64,000 nucleotides of DNA, from the NCBI GenBank assembly GCA_020161355.1, contig JAIUOF010000014.1, positions 19,746 to 83,745 on the forward strand. Direction: 5' to 3'. The position numbers and the translations under genes are program-made. Shown one piece after another: positions 1 to 7,570 of the stretch. The first letter of the stretch is position 1, and each line of letters opens with the position of its first letter. The DNA comes from Bacteroidota bacterium. GTDB lineage: Bacteria; Bacteroidota; Bacteroidia; Cytophagales; Spirosomataceae. The notes under the pieces are model-generated. The model was not told the origin of the DNA, did no database searches, and was given only the letters and a program-made list of their open reading frames with translations.

Positions 1-557
1 TGGAGAACTATACGGCTTTGTTTGGGGGCAAGGAGGCTTTTCTGGAAAAGCTCGATAGTCTGTTTGTGGTATCAGGTGACTTGGGTGCAGAGGCTTCACC
101 CGACGTGTCGGGGCTCATAGGTATGTATGCACAAGGCAATGAGCCCGAACACCACGTGCCTTATATCTACAGTGCCTTGGGCAGGCTCGACAAAACCGCT
201 GAAAAAGTAAAGGAAATCACTTCGAAGTTTTACACCGACAAGCCCGATGGTATCTGCGGTAATGATGACTGCGGCCAGATGAGTGCCTGGTACGTGGCCT
301 CAGCAATGGGTTTTTATCAGGTACATCCGGCGGATGGCAGGTTCTATGTGGGTACACCGCATTTTAGCAATATAAAAATGAAAGTAGGCGGTAAAACCCT
401 CAACATTACGGCTAAAAACTTCGGGAAAGACAATATTTATATTCAAAAAATCATTCTTAATGGCAAACCTATCAACCGCACCTATCTTACCTACGCCGAG
501 CTCGCTGCTGGCGGAAATTTGGTGTATGAGATGGGGAAAGTGGGGAGGAGGTTATAA
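1..557 (+). CDS. GH92 alpha-mannosidase, C-terminal part (5' truncated by window edge)
   Basis: The reading frame is open from base 3 and stops at 557, so only the last ~185 residues are present. They carry the hallmark of the C-terminal catalytic domain of glycoside hydrolase family 92, GNDDCGQMSAWY, followed by the typical GFYQVHPADGRFYVGTPHF stretch and a terminal beta-sandwich. GH92 enzymes are calcium-dependent exo-acting alpha-mannosidases, usually secreted or lipid-anchored in Bacteroidota and used for N-glycan or mannan breakdown. The N-terminal domain and any signal peptide lie outside the window. Linkage specificity cannot be judged from this part. No other glycan gene follows directly; the next gene is 305 bases away and unrelated. 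Confidence 0.9.
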   Translation, partial: ENYTALFGGKEAFLEKLDSLFVVSGDLGAEASPDVSGLIGMYAQGNEPEHHVPYIYSALGRLDKTAEKVKEITSKFYTDKPDGICGNDDCGQMSAWYVASAMGFYQVHPADGRFYVGTPHFSNIKMKVGGKTLNITAKNFGKDNIYIQKIILNGKPINRTYLTYAELAAGGNLVYEMGKVGRRL

Positions 558-862
558 TTCGGTATTACGATTGCTACTGGAATCAAATTTCTTTGGGCCA
601 GCTGAAGTTGTTTAAATAATTCTAATTATCTAACTCTTAAAAAATTTTTTCTAAAATATTTTCAAACAATAATTTTACACCAAATTGTATTAATAGGCAT
701 AGCAAGGTCTTTATATACTTTAATAGTAGTTTCTTAAACCTTTTTTTATTTTTTTTAAAAAGCTTTGACGACAATAAAATTCTTTTCATTCTGCAATTCT
801 ATAGTCAACTAAATGTGGATTTGATAAACATTTATAGTTTTGTTTTTTAAAATAAAGCTTAA
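558..862. other. AT-rich intergenic region
   Basis: About 305 bases without a credible gene between the GH92 gene and the cysteine hydrolase. The DNA is strongly AT-rich with T and A runs. The only motif I can point to is TAGTTTTG at 835-842, matching the Bacteroidota -7 consensus TAnnTTTG, 20 bases ahead of the next ATG. I found no TTG element at the usual 19-21 base distance, so this promoter is only half supported. No clear GC-rich terminator hairpin follows the GH92 stop. Confidence 0.4.
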
Positions 863-1408
863 ATGAAAACCCTCCTCATCATCGACATGCAAAAAGATTC
901 TTTTACGCCTTTGACATCAAAATATGATGCCTTGGGAGTGATTGAGAGGATCAATCGTCTTTCCACAGAATTCAGAGAGAAAGGCTGGCCTGTGATACAT
1001 ATTCAGCACGATGGCACTGCGGAAGGAGATTATCTGCCGGGCACCACAGGTTTTGAGATTATCGATGAAATCACGGTAAAAACCACCGATAAAATAGTGG
1101 TAAAAACCATCAATGATGCCTTTTATAAAAGTGAACTTGAAGCTGTTTTGAAAAATCTGGATGCTGAAGAATTGATAATTACCGGTGCCGCTACCGATTT
1201 TTGTGTGGACGCCACCCTCAAAGGGGCATTGGTGAGAGACAATAAAATAACGGTAATTTCGGATGCCCACACCACCAGTGATAAGCCCTGGGCGACAGCC
1301 GAAACGCTCATCACACATTACAACAACATCTGGAACTGGCTCAGCCCCGCAAAGCATAAAGTGGAGGTGCTGAGTTTGAATGAATTTTTATTCAAAATCA
1401 AAAATTAG
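863..1408 (+). CDS. Isochorismatase-like cysteine hydrolase
   Basis: A 181-residue single-domain protein of the isochorismatase-like/nicotinamidase superfamily. The expected catalytic triad can be placed: Asp8 in LLIIDMQKD, Lys81 in KIVVKTIND and Cys114 in GAATDFCVDATLKGAL, with the cis-peptide region just before the cysteine. Members hydrolyse amide or vinyl-ether bonds in the cytoplasm (nicotinamide, isochorismate, carbamoyl compounds); the substrate cannot be told from sequence alone. Length is normal for the small cysteine-hydrolase subgroup. There is no signal peptide. It lies ahead of an Ada-like gene in the same direction with a 59-base gap, which does not point to a shared pathway. 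Confidence 0.88.
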   Translation: MKTLLIIDMQKDSFTPLTSKYDALGVIERINRLSTEFREKGWPVIHIQHDGTAEGDYLPGTTGFEIIDEITVKTTDKIVVKTINDAFYKSELEAVLKNLDAEELIITGAATDFCVDATLKGALVRDNKITVISDAHTTSDKPWATAETLITHYNNIWNWLSPAKHKVEVLSLNEFLFKIKN

Positions 1409-1467
1409 CAAGTTTCAGATTTTTTTGTAAAATAACTCTTGTCATTTTTGTCTAAAAACCAGAAATA

Positions 1468-2313
1468 ATGGACGCAAAACATCAGTTCAACTTCGAGAGG
1501 ATAAGCAAAGCAATTGGTTATATTGAGACAGCATTTAAGTCACAGCCTAATCTCGACGAAATCGCCGAAAGGGTACATTTGAGTCCATTTCATTTTCAGA
1601 GACTTTTCAAAGAATGGGCCGGGGTTAGCCCAAAGCGATTTTTGCAATATATAAGCCTAGAACATGCTAAAAATCTCTTAGCAGATCAAAATTCAATTTT
1701 TGATGTTGCATTTCAAACTGGCCTTTCAGGTACAAGCAGGCTACATGATCTTTTCGTTAATATTGAAGGTATGACCCCTGCTGAATATAAAAACGGGGGC
1801 AAAAATCTCGTGATTAACTATAGTTTTGCTGAAAGCCTTTTCGGAAATCTTATTGTGGCTTCTACCTCTAAAGGTATATGTCACATGGCTTTTGAAGAAG
1901 ACGAATCCGCTGCCTTGCAAAACCTCATTGACAGATTTCCGAATGCTGTTTTTCAAAGAAAACTTGACATGATCCAACAAGATGCACTATATGTTTTCAG
2001 GAATGATTGGAGCAATTTGCCTAAAATCAAATTACATCTTCATGGTACCGATTTTCAGTTGAAAGTTTGGGAATCACTTTTGAAAATACCTTCAGGCAAA
2101 CTATCGACCTACGGAAGAATAGCAGAAAATATCGGCCACATTGGAGCCTCAAGGGCAGTTGGTACGGCCATTGGAAGCAATCCTGTTGCATTTTTAATTC
2201 CTTGCCATCGGGTCATTCAGTCAACCGGATCGTTTGGAGGATACCGGTGGGGTACCCCCCGAAAAACTGCGATGATCGGCTGGGAAGCCGCCAGAGAATA
2301 CCAGGAAATTTAA
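1468..2313 (+). CDS. AraC-type HTH / methylated-DNA--cysteine methyltransferase fusion (Ada-like)
   Basis: A 281-residue bifunctional protein. Residues ~10-108 form an AraC-type double helix-turn-helix domain (LSPFHFQRLFKEWAGVSPKRF). Residues ~115-190 resemble the N-terminal ribonuclease-like fold of O6-methylguanine transferases. Residues ~193-275 are the MGMT active domain with the methyl acceptor Cys246 in PCHRVI and the arginine finger region GASRAVGTA. It should remove methyl groups from O6-methylguanine and perhaps regulate genes. The zinc-binding AdaA methylphosphotriester domain that starts E. coli Ada is absent, so the classical methyl-dependent DNA-binding switch is missing. It may form a unit with the flavin reductase gene 70 bases downstream, but a link is not obvious. 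Confidence 0.9.
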   Translation: MDAKHQFNFERISKAIGYIETAFKSQPNLDEIAERVHLSPFHFQRLFKEWAGVSPKRFLQYISLEHAKNLLADQNSIFDVAFQTGLSGTSRLHDLFVNIEGMTPAEYKNGGKNLVINYSFAESLFGNLIVASTSKGICHMAFEEDESAALQNLIDRFPNAVFQRKLDMIQQDALYVFRNDWSNLPKIKLHLHGTDFQLKVWESLLKIPSGKLSTYGRIAENIGHIGASRAVGTAIGSNPVAFLIPCHRVIQSTGSFGGYRWGTPRKTAMIGWEAAREYQEI

Positions 2314-2383
2314 TTTATAATTTTCAGCAAGAATCAGATTTTTCCCAATCATTTCCGGCTATACTTTTGAAATAAAAAAAAGT

Positions 2384-3049
2384 ATGAAAATCAAAAGTTA
2401 TCCTTCAATTCTTTATTTCGGAACTCCTGTAGTGTTAATCAGCTCAAAAAACCCCAATAATTCAGACAACCTGGCTCCGGCATCTTCCATTTTTTGGCTG
2501 GGGTGGCGATGTGTGATTGGTCTTGGTGCCGGATCTCAGACTTCCCAAAATCTACTCAGAACCGGGCAATGTGTACTTAATCTTCCTTCTGCCGATTTGG
2601 TGGGTTCAGTTAATAAATTGGCTAAAACTACAGGAAGATACCCTGTACCTGAAGCTAAAATTCAAAAGGGGTATTTTTTTGTAGAGGATAAATTTGAACA
2701 TGCGGGTTTTTCTTCTGAATTTTCAGAAACGGTTGAGCCATTGAGGGTAAAAGAATGTCCAGTTCAGTTGGAGGCGATAGTAGAATCATCCTATTCATTG
2801 GCAGCAAATGATGAAATCCAAAAAGGTAAAATTCTGATTTTTGAGCTAAAAATCAATAGAGTGTACCTTGACAAAGATATTCTTCTAAATGAAAACCCTG
2901 ACCGGGTTGATCCCGACAAATGGAAGCCTTTGATTATGAGTTTTCAGGAGTTTTACACATTAGGAGAAAAGATAAATTACTCTACACTTGCTGAAATACC
3001 CGAAACGCTTTATAATACTCCCGACAGAGCTATGGCAATGAAAAGCTAA
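2384..3049 (+). CDS. Flavin reductase-like FMN-binding protein
   Basis: A 221-residue protein resembling the flavin reductase-like family (flavoredoxin type). The N-terminus YFGTPVVLISSKNP followed by NLAPASSIFWLGW fits the FMN-binding split-barrel core, and TGQCVLNLPSADLV corresponds to the conserved mid-region of these proteins. The expected role is binding FMN as a reductase or electron-transfer partner; a substrate cannot be assigned. There is no signal peptide. It follows the Ada-like gene by 70 bases in the same direction and is followed by a VOC gene, so the three may be co-transcribed. No terminator-like hairpin is visible between them. Confidence 0.8.
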   Translation: MKIKSYPSILYFGTPVVLISSKNPNNSDNLAPASSIFWLGWRCVIGLGAGSQTSQNLLRTGQCVLNLPSADLVGSVNKLAKTTGRYPVPEAKIQKGYFFVEDKFEHAGFSSEFSETVEPLRVKECPVQLEAIVESSYSLAANDEIQKGKILIFELKINRVYLDKDILLNENPDRVDPDKWKPLIMSFQEFYTLGEKINYSTLAEIPETLYNTPDRAMAMKS

Positions 3050-3137
3050 AAAGCAGAAAATTTGTAACAAAAATGGATGCTAAGATATTGAGCATCAATT
3101 TCATTTATATTTTGTTAATTTGGCAAAAAAAATAATT

Positions 3138-3500
3138 ATGAAAGGATTAAGAACAGCTATCTACAAAGTGAGTGACCTCAATGCCGCCAAAGAATGGTAT
3201 GCCAAAGTTTTTGACATTAAACCCTATTTTGATCAACCATTTTATGTAGGATTTGATGTGGAGGGTTATGAGCTGGGTCTTGTGCCGGACGACGAGCCCG
3301 TAACCATCAAATCGTCCAATGTGTTGGTATATTGGGGTGTTGATGACATCCAAAAAGAGTATGACCGATTGCTGGCATTAGGTGCATTTTCTTTTGAAAA
3401 ACCAGAAAATGTAGGTGGCGAAATCATGGTTGCGACTGTGAAAGATCCATGGGGCAATGTGCTCGGGATTATTTTCAATCCTGATTTTAAAGTCAAATAA
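3138..3500 (+). CDS. VOC (glyoxalase/bleomycin resistance) family protein
   Basis: A ~120-residue single VOC domain. It starts with the typical first beta strand and helix (AIYKVSDLNAAKEWYAKVF) and ends with the second half ATVKDPWGNVLGIIFNP, which is the standard VOC signature. VOC proteins bind a divalent metal and act as isomerases, dioxygenases or antibiotic-binding proteins; no substrate can be assigned. I chose ATG 3138 because it begins the conserved domain directly; a TTG at 3120 in frame would add six lysine-rich residues. Without a partner domain it would act as a dimer. Confidence 0.82.
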   Translation: MKGLRTAIYKVSDLNAAKEWYAKVFDIKPYFDQPFYVGFDVEGYELGLVPDDEPVTIKSSNVLVYWGVDDIQKEYDRLLALGAFSFEKPENVGGEIMVATVKDPWGNVLGIIFNPDFKVK

Positions 3501-3526
3501 AGATTTTCTAAAATAGAATCACTGCC

Positions 3527-4870
3527 ATGAAAAATTTTGTTTGGGTCTTTCTGATTTTTTTAGGGGTTAATAGTGCCTATGCTCAAGGTTTTGAGGTAAG
3601 TCAAAACGCCAGATATATCACAAAAGACAAGCAGCCCTTCCTGTGGGTGGGCGATACCGCATGGGAGTTGCTTCACGCTCTTGATCGCGACTCGGCCACC
3701 TATTATCTCAAACGCCGTGCTGAGCAGGGATTTACAGTGATACAGACGGTAGTTTTGGCCGAACTTGATGGCCTTCATACGCCCAACGCTTATGGGAACA
3801 CTCCACTGCACAACGACGATCCCAATTCTCCCAACGAGGCGTATTTTGCCCATGTTGATTTTGTAATTGACAAGGCAGCAGAATTTGGCCTGATCATCGG
3901 CTTACTGCCCACCTGGGGAGATAAAATATTTAAGGATAAATGGGGAACAGGACCCGAAATTTTTAATCCTGAAAATGCCAGAAAATATGGCTTTTGGATA
4001 GGGAATAGGTACAAAAATCGAAAAAATATCATCTGGATTTTAGGAGGTGATCGAAATCCGAGGCCTAGCACTCAAGACAAGGAAATCTGGAATGCTATGG
4101 CAGCCGGTTTGGCTGAGGCTTATGGTGGAAATGATAAGGTTTTGATAGGCTATCACCCCCAACCCAACAAAGAAGGGGCATCGGAATGGTTTCATAATGA
4201 GCCCTGGTTTGACTTCAATATGTTTCAGACCGGGCATTGCCGCGATAACGAAGTATATGATTTGATTGGCAAATCCTACAAAAGACAACCCACAAAGCCT
4301 GTGATTGACGGAGAACCTATTTACGAAGATCATCCTGTTTGTTTTAATGCCAAAGATCTTGGCACTACCAATGCCTATGATGTAAGGAAGTCCCTTTACC
4401 TTGATGTATTCGCCGGGGCTTTTGGCTTTACTTATGGCTGTCATGATATCTGGCAATTTCATCGGCCCGGAGCCACTCTGGTCAATGGACCCCATATTTT
4501 TTGGAAACAAGCCATGGAATTACCTGCAGCCAACCAGGTGAAGTTTTTAAAAAAAATATTGGAATCGCAGCCACTTTTGGAAAGAGCTCCTGACCAAACT
4601 TTAATACTTGAAAACAATCTCCCAGCTCACGACCGCGTACAGGCAACCCAAGGAAAAGATTATATATGGGTTTACAGTGCTGTTGGAAAGTCCTTTACGG
4701 TTGTTTTGGGTAAAATTTCAGGGACAAATCTAAAGGCCAAATGGCTCAACCCAAGAAACGGAGAAATAAAAGAAGCGGGCGATTATAAAAACCAGGGTAA
4801 GCAAAAATTTATGCCCCCAACCTCAGGCTATGGACAAGACTGGGTTTTGATTTTGGAGAAAAAATATTGA
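3527..4870 (+). CDS. Secreted DUF4038 glycoside hydrolase (GH140-like)
   Basis: A 447-residue protein with a signal peptide (residues 1-19, cleaved after AYAQ). Residues ~25-345 form a DUF4038 TIM barrel: KDKQPFLWVGDTAWELLHAL at the start, IIGLLPTWGDK, IIWILGGDRNP and PVIDGEPIYEDHP, which hold the acidic residues expected at the active centre. The last ~90 residues look like the small beta domain that usually follows (putative collagen-binding PF12904). Family GH140 includes apiosidases that act on rhamnogalacturonan II. Here the gene stands alone, without SusC/SusD or other pectin genes, so the substrate is open. Export to the periplasm or beyond is predicted. Confidence 0.85.
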   Translation: MKNFVWVFLIFLGVNSAYAQGFEVSQNARYITKDKQPFLWVGDTAWELLHALDRDSATYYLKRRAEQGFTVIQTVVLAELDGLHTPNAYGNTPLHNDDPNSPNEAYFAHVDFVIDKAAEFGLIIGLLPTWGDKIFKDKWGTGPEIFNPENARKYGFWIGNRYKNRKNIIWILGGDRNPRPSTQDKEIWNAMAAGLAEAYGGNDKVLIGYHPQPNKEGASEWFHNEPWFDFNMFQTGHCRDNEVYDLIGKSYKRQPTKPVIDGEPIYEDHPVCFNAKDLGTTNAYDVRKSLYLDVFAGAFGFTYGCHDIWQFHRPGATLVNGPHIFWKQAMELPAANQVKFLKKILESQPLLERAPDQTLILENNLPAHDRVQATQGKDYIWVYSAVGKSFTVVLGKISGTNLKAKWLNPRNGEIKEAGDYKNQGKQKFMPPTSGYGQDWVLILEKKY

Positions 4871-5049
4871 ATTATACTAAAAATTCGATTGAAATGAAGG
4901 AATTTAAAATTTTATTTTAATTGAAATAGATGGCTCAAGCAAAAAAATGAAGTCTACTGGTTGTCAACGTCAGATAAGCACCTCCCAACCTTTTCTCTTA
5001 GTCCAAATATTTTAATTAAGTTATTTTGTGTATCAAATTGTATGCAAGA

Positions 5050-5084
5050 AAAAACAAAAAAGGAGCTACATTTCTGTAACTCCT
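5050..5084 (-). terminator. Rho-independent terminator of tRNA-Asn
   Basis: On the minus strand the arm AGGAGTTACA (5084-5075) pairs with TGTAGCTCCT (5070-5061) around a GAAA tetraloop, ten base pairs with one G-U, followed by TTTTTTGTTTTT. It lies 12 bases beyond the 3' end of the tRNA gene and should end that transcript. Confidence 0.85.
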
Positions 5085-5095
5085 TGATATTTAAG

Positions 5096-5169
5096 CTCCC
5101 GAAGCTGGGCTCGAACCAGCGACCCTCTGATTAACAGTCAGATGCTCTAACCGACTGAGCTATTCGGGA
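5096..5169 (-). tRNA. tRNA-Asn(GTT)
   Basis: A complete 74-nt cloverleaf on the minus strand. The acceptor stem TCCCGAA/TTCGGGA is closed, the D arm GCTC/GAGC and the T arm with GGTTCGAGCC are intact, and the anticodon stem TCTGA/TCAGA presents GTT (bases 5135-5133). The discriminator base is G, as expected for asparagine. CCA is not encoded. It stands alone, with its own terminator, downstream of the hut operon. Confidence 0.96.
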
Positions 5170-5318
5170 TCCTTGTTGACTTCAATTCTGAAATCGTGGT
5201 GCAAAAGTAGTGCGTTTTTCTAATCTTGTCAAATCTTTTATTGAAAAAAAATCAAATTTATTGTCCTTAATATTCTTAGTATTTTATTTCCAACGATTTA
5301 GAATAGTATTTTTTTCTA

Positions 5319-6242
5319 TTATTTTTTGGCATTTACCACTTCATAAACCAGCGATGCCCCCAATTTGGCCGTGCGATGGTCGATATCTAAAACCGGGTTT
5401 AGCTCGGCTATATCGAAAGCTTTGAGTTTTTTGTCGGAAATGATTTTTCTGAAAATATCCTGAAAAAATGCATCCGGAATCAATCCGTTGTATGCTGTGG
5501 CACTCACGCCCGGAGCAAATGCAGCCGAAAAAACATCCATACAAACGGTCACATACAGCAAATCAATCTCAGCAATAAATTGGTGAATTACAGCCAGTAT
5601 TTTCTCTTCGTTTTTAAAATGAAAATCCCTGCCCAAAAGATATTGCGTGCCCGTTTGATGAGCAAAATCAAAAAGAGCCCTGGTATTGGCGTTTTCCTGA
5701 ATGCCGATAGCCAGATAGGCGTGGTTTGTGTAGTTTTTTTCTATTTGCCAGAATCCGGTGCCGGAAGTAGGGCCGGTTTCGGGAATTATTGGCCGGTTAT
5801 CAAAATGTGCATCGAAGTTTATGATTCCGATTTTCTTCCCAGGGAAAGCCTTTCTGAGGCCGGAAAAATGCCCGTACATTACCTCATGTCCGCCGCCCAA
5901 AACTATACTTTTCAAATTTTGATTTTGTATTTCCGCTACCCGATTCGCCAATTCTCCCTGTGTTTTTTCGAGGTCTTGATTTTCACAAATGATATCACCC
6001 AAGTCAGCGAGATTCAGTTTTTTGTGTACTGGAAAATTAGAACATGCCTTTCGGAGTGCTTCAGGGCCACCCTTGGCACCTGTTCGCCCTTTGTTACGCT
6101 TTACTCCTTCGTCACAGGCAAATCCCAGAATCACCATTTTCGTTTCAGGATTTATCTCATATTGCATCGCCTGATGCCACCGCAAATGCTCTTCCCCGTC
6201 GCCATCAATTCTTCCCGTCCAGATTTTTGAAATTTCTTTCAT
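5319..6242 (-). CDS. hutG: Formimidoylglutamase (arginase family)
   Basis: Last gene of the hut operon: hydrolyses N-formimino-L-glutamate to glutamate and formamide. About 307 residues from ATG 6242, which sits 5 bases after the hutI stop behind a GGGAGAG purine stretch; the frame is open further upstream but would overlap hutI. Ureohydrolase fold with metal motifs GGGHE (His119) and DAHFD (Asp144, His146, Asp148). The third motif reads VCMDVFSAAFAPGVSA, so one usual metal-binding Asp is Cys234 while Asp236 is kept. That exchange may be lineage-typical or may alter the metal centre. Location right behind hutI, together with the APGVSA motif, favours HutG over arginase or agmatinase. Confidence 0.92.
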   Translation of the reverse strand: MKEISKIWTGRIDGDGEEHLRWHQAMQYEINPETKMVILGFACDEGVKRNKGRTGAKGGPEALRKACSNFPVHKKLNLADLGDIICENQDLEKTQGELANRVAEIQNQNLKSIVLGGGHEVMYGHFSGLRKAFPGKKIGIINFDAHFDNRPIIPETGPTSGTGFWQIEKNYTNHAYLAIGIQENANTRALFDFAHQTGTQYLLGRDFHFKNEEKILAVIHQFIAEIDLLYVTVCMDVFSAAFAPGVSATAYNGLIPDAFFQDIFRKIISDKKLKAFDIAELNPVLDIDHRTAKLGASLVYEVVNAKK

Positions 6243-6247
6243 AAGAC

Positions 6248-7459
6248 TCAAATTTTCTCTCCCTTTTTCCATACTACTTCCGGCTTTAAACTTCCCTGAT
6301 GATACAGAATCTCACGATAGTCATCACAGGCATAGGCCTGAAAATCAGCCTGAAAGCCAGAGGATATTTTGCCAACAGTACTTATATCAAGTGCCTCGGC
6401 TGCCCTGAAAGTCAATCCTGCCAGCACTTCTGCTGTGCTCAATTTTTGATATGCTGCCAGAATTGATGCCTGCGTCAATAAATCGCCCATGGGTGCTGAC
6501 CCGGGGTTATAGTCGGAGGCAATGGCCACGCAGGCACCAGCATCCAGAAGTTTTCGTGCAGGAGCAAAGGGCTCTCCCAGTCCTATCGATGCACCGGGCA
6601 AAGCCACAGCTACCGTTTCGGAGTTTGCCAATATCTTTATATCTTCGTCGGTACTCGCTTCCAGGTGGTCGGCGGATAGTGCTCCCAGTTTTACAGCCAT
6701 CTGTGCTGAACCCGCCGTAAACTGGTCTGCGTGCACCGTAATTTTGTAACCCAATTCTTTGGCTTTTTGCAAATAAATTGTAGATTCTTCAATCCCAAAA
6801 GCCGATTTTTCAGTGAAAATATCAACCCTTTGGGTCAAATGCTTGATTTCAGAGAGGAGGTTATCAGTCAAAAAACCTAAATAGTCACTGTTTGTCCCCT
6901 CAAAATCTTTGGGCTTTATGTGTGCCGCCAGGCAAGTTGAGACTATATCTGCTTTCGTATTTAACTGATTTATAACATTTAACATTTTCAATTCTTCGTG
7001 TACCGAAAGCCCATATCCTGATTTAATTTCTATCGTAGTCACGCCACTTTTCAAAAAATCATTGACTCTCTTTTCGGTAAGCAATTTCAATTCTGCATAC
7101 TTTGAGTTTCTGGTTGCAGTCACAGTGCTCCATATCCCGCCACCTTTTTGGGCAATTTCCAAATACGATGTGCCAGCATTTCTTTCTGCAAAATCCATAG
7201 CTCGGGAACCTGCAAAGCAGCTGTGCGTATGGCAATCCACAAAACCAGGCAGCAAAACACTTTTTTGATCAACTTCCTCTATTTCAGCTTCTTTGTATTC
7301 TTTTCTCAACGAATCGAAATCCCCGGCTTTTACGATCATTCCATGCTCTACGAGTACTCCTGACTCAGGCAATATTTCCAAAGCCTCATCTTTTACCACC
7401 CCTTTGAGTGGTATTTTGTCTAATGTCAGAATTTGGGTAAATGGGCCTATGAGTTTCAT
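6248..7459 (-). CDS. hutI: Imidazolonepropionase
   Basis: A 403-residue amidohydrolase that opens 4-imidazolone-5-propionate to N-formimino-L-glutamate, third step of histidine breakdown. The metal motif DCHTHSCF near residue 76, the KSGYGLS segment, the HADQF motif and the SADHLE and ASDYNPGSAP motifs match the HutI family, and the length is normal. It begins at ATG 7459, 111 bases after hutU, a gap that is unusually long for this tight operon and is filled by a GC-rich repeat-like element. hutG follows after 5 bases. Confidence 0.97.
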   Translation of the reverse strand: MKLIGPFTQILTLDKIPLKGVVKDEALEILPESGVLVEHGMIVKAGDFDSLRKEYKEAEIEEVDQKSVLLPGFVDCHTHSCFAGSRAMDFAERNAGTSYLEIAQKGGGIWSTVTATRNSKYAELKLLTEKRVNDFLKSGVTTIEIKSGYGLSVHEELKMLNVINQLNTKADIVSTCLAAHIKPKDFEGTNSDYLGFLTDNLLSEIKHLTQRVDIFTEKSAFGIEESTIYLQKAKELGYKITVHADQFTAGSAQMAVKLGALSADHLEASTDEDIKILANSETVAVALPGASIGLGEPFAPARKLLDAGACVAIASDYNPGSAPMGDLLTQASILAAYQKLSTAEVLAGLTFRAAEALDISTVGKISSGFQADFQAYACDDYREILYHQGSLKPEVVWKKGEKI

Positions 7460-7466
7460 TTATTAT

Positions 7467-7565
7467 TATTTTTTGGGCAGCCGGGCGGGCTTTCGCTACT
7501 CGCTTTTTTGTATCCGCCTATCGGCAGGTTACAAAAAGAGCTCAGACAAACGCTCAATCCCTGCT
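7467..7565. repeat. GC-rich repeat-like element between hutU and hutI
   Basis: A block of about 100 bases, richer in G+C than its flanks, fills the gap between hutU and hutI. It contains GGGCAGCCGGGCGGGCTTTC, a stem made by CTTTTTTGTA (7503-7512) and TACAAAAAG (7530-7538) around GCC-TAT-CGGC, and CTCAATCCCTGCTGCA at the end. From memory, similar sequences with the same theme recur between genes in many Bacteroidota genomes; I cannot verify that here. It could fold in the hut mRNA and modulate expression of hutI and hutG relative to hutU. Confidence 0.55.
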
Positions 7566-7570
7566 GCAAT

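Noticed and set aside
5580..6230. Plus-strand frame opposite hutG
   Set aside because: hutG is complete and homologous on the minus strand; the opposite frame has no recognisable domain.
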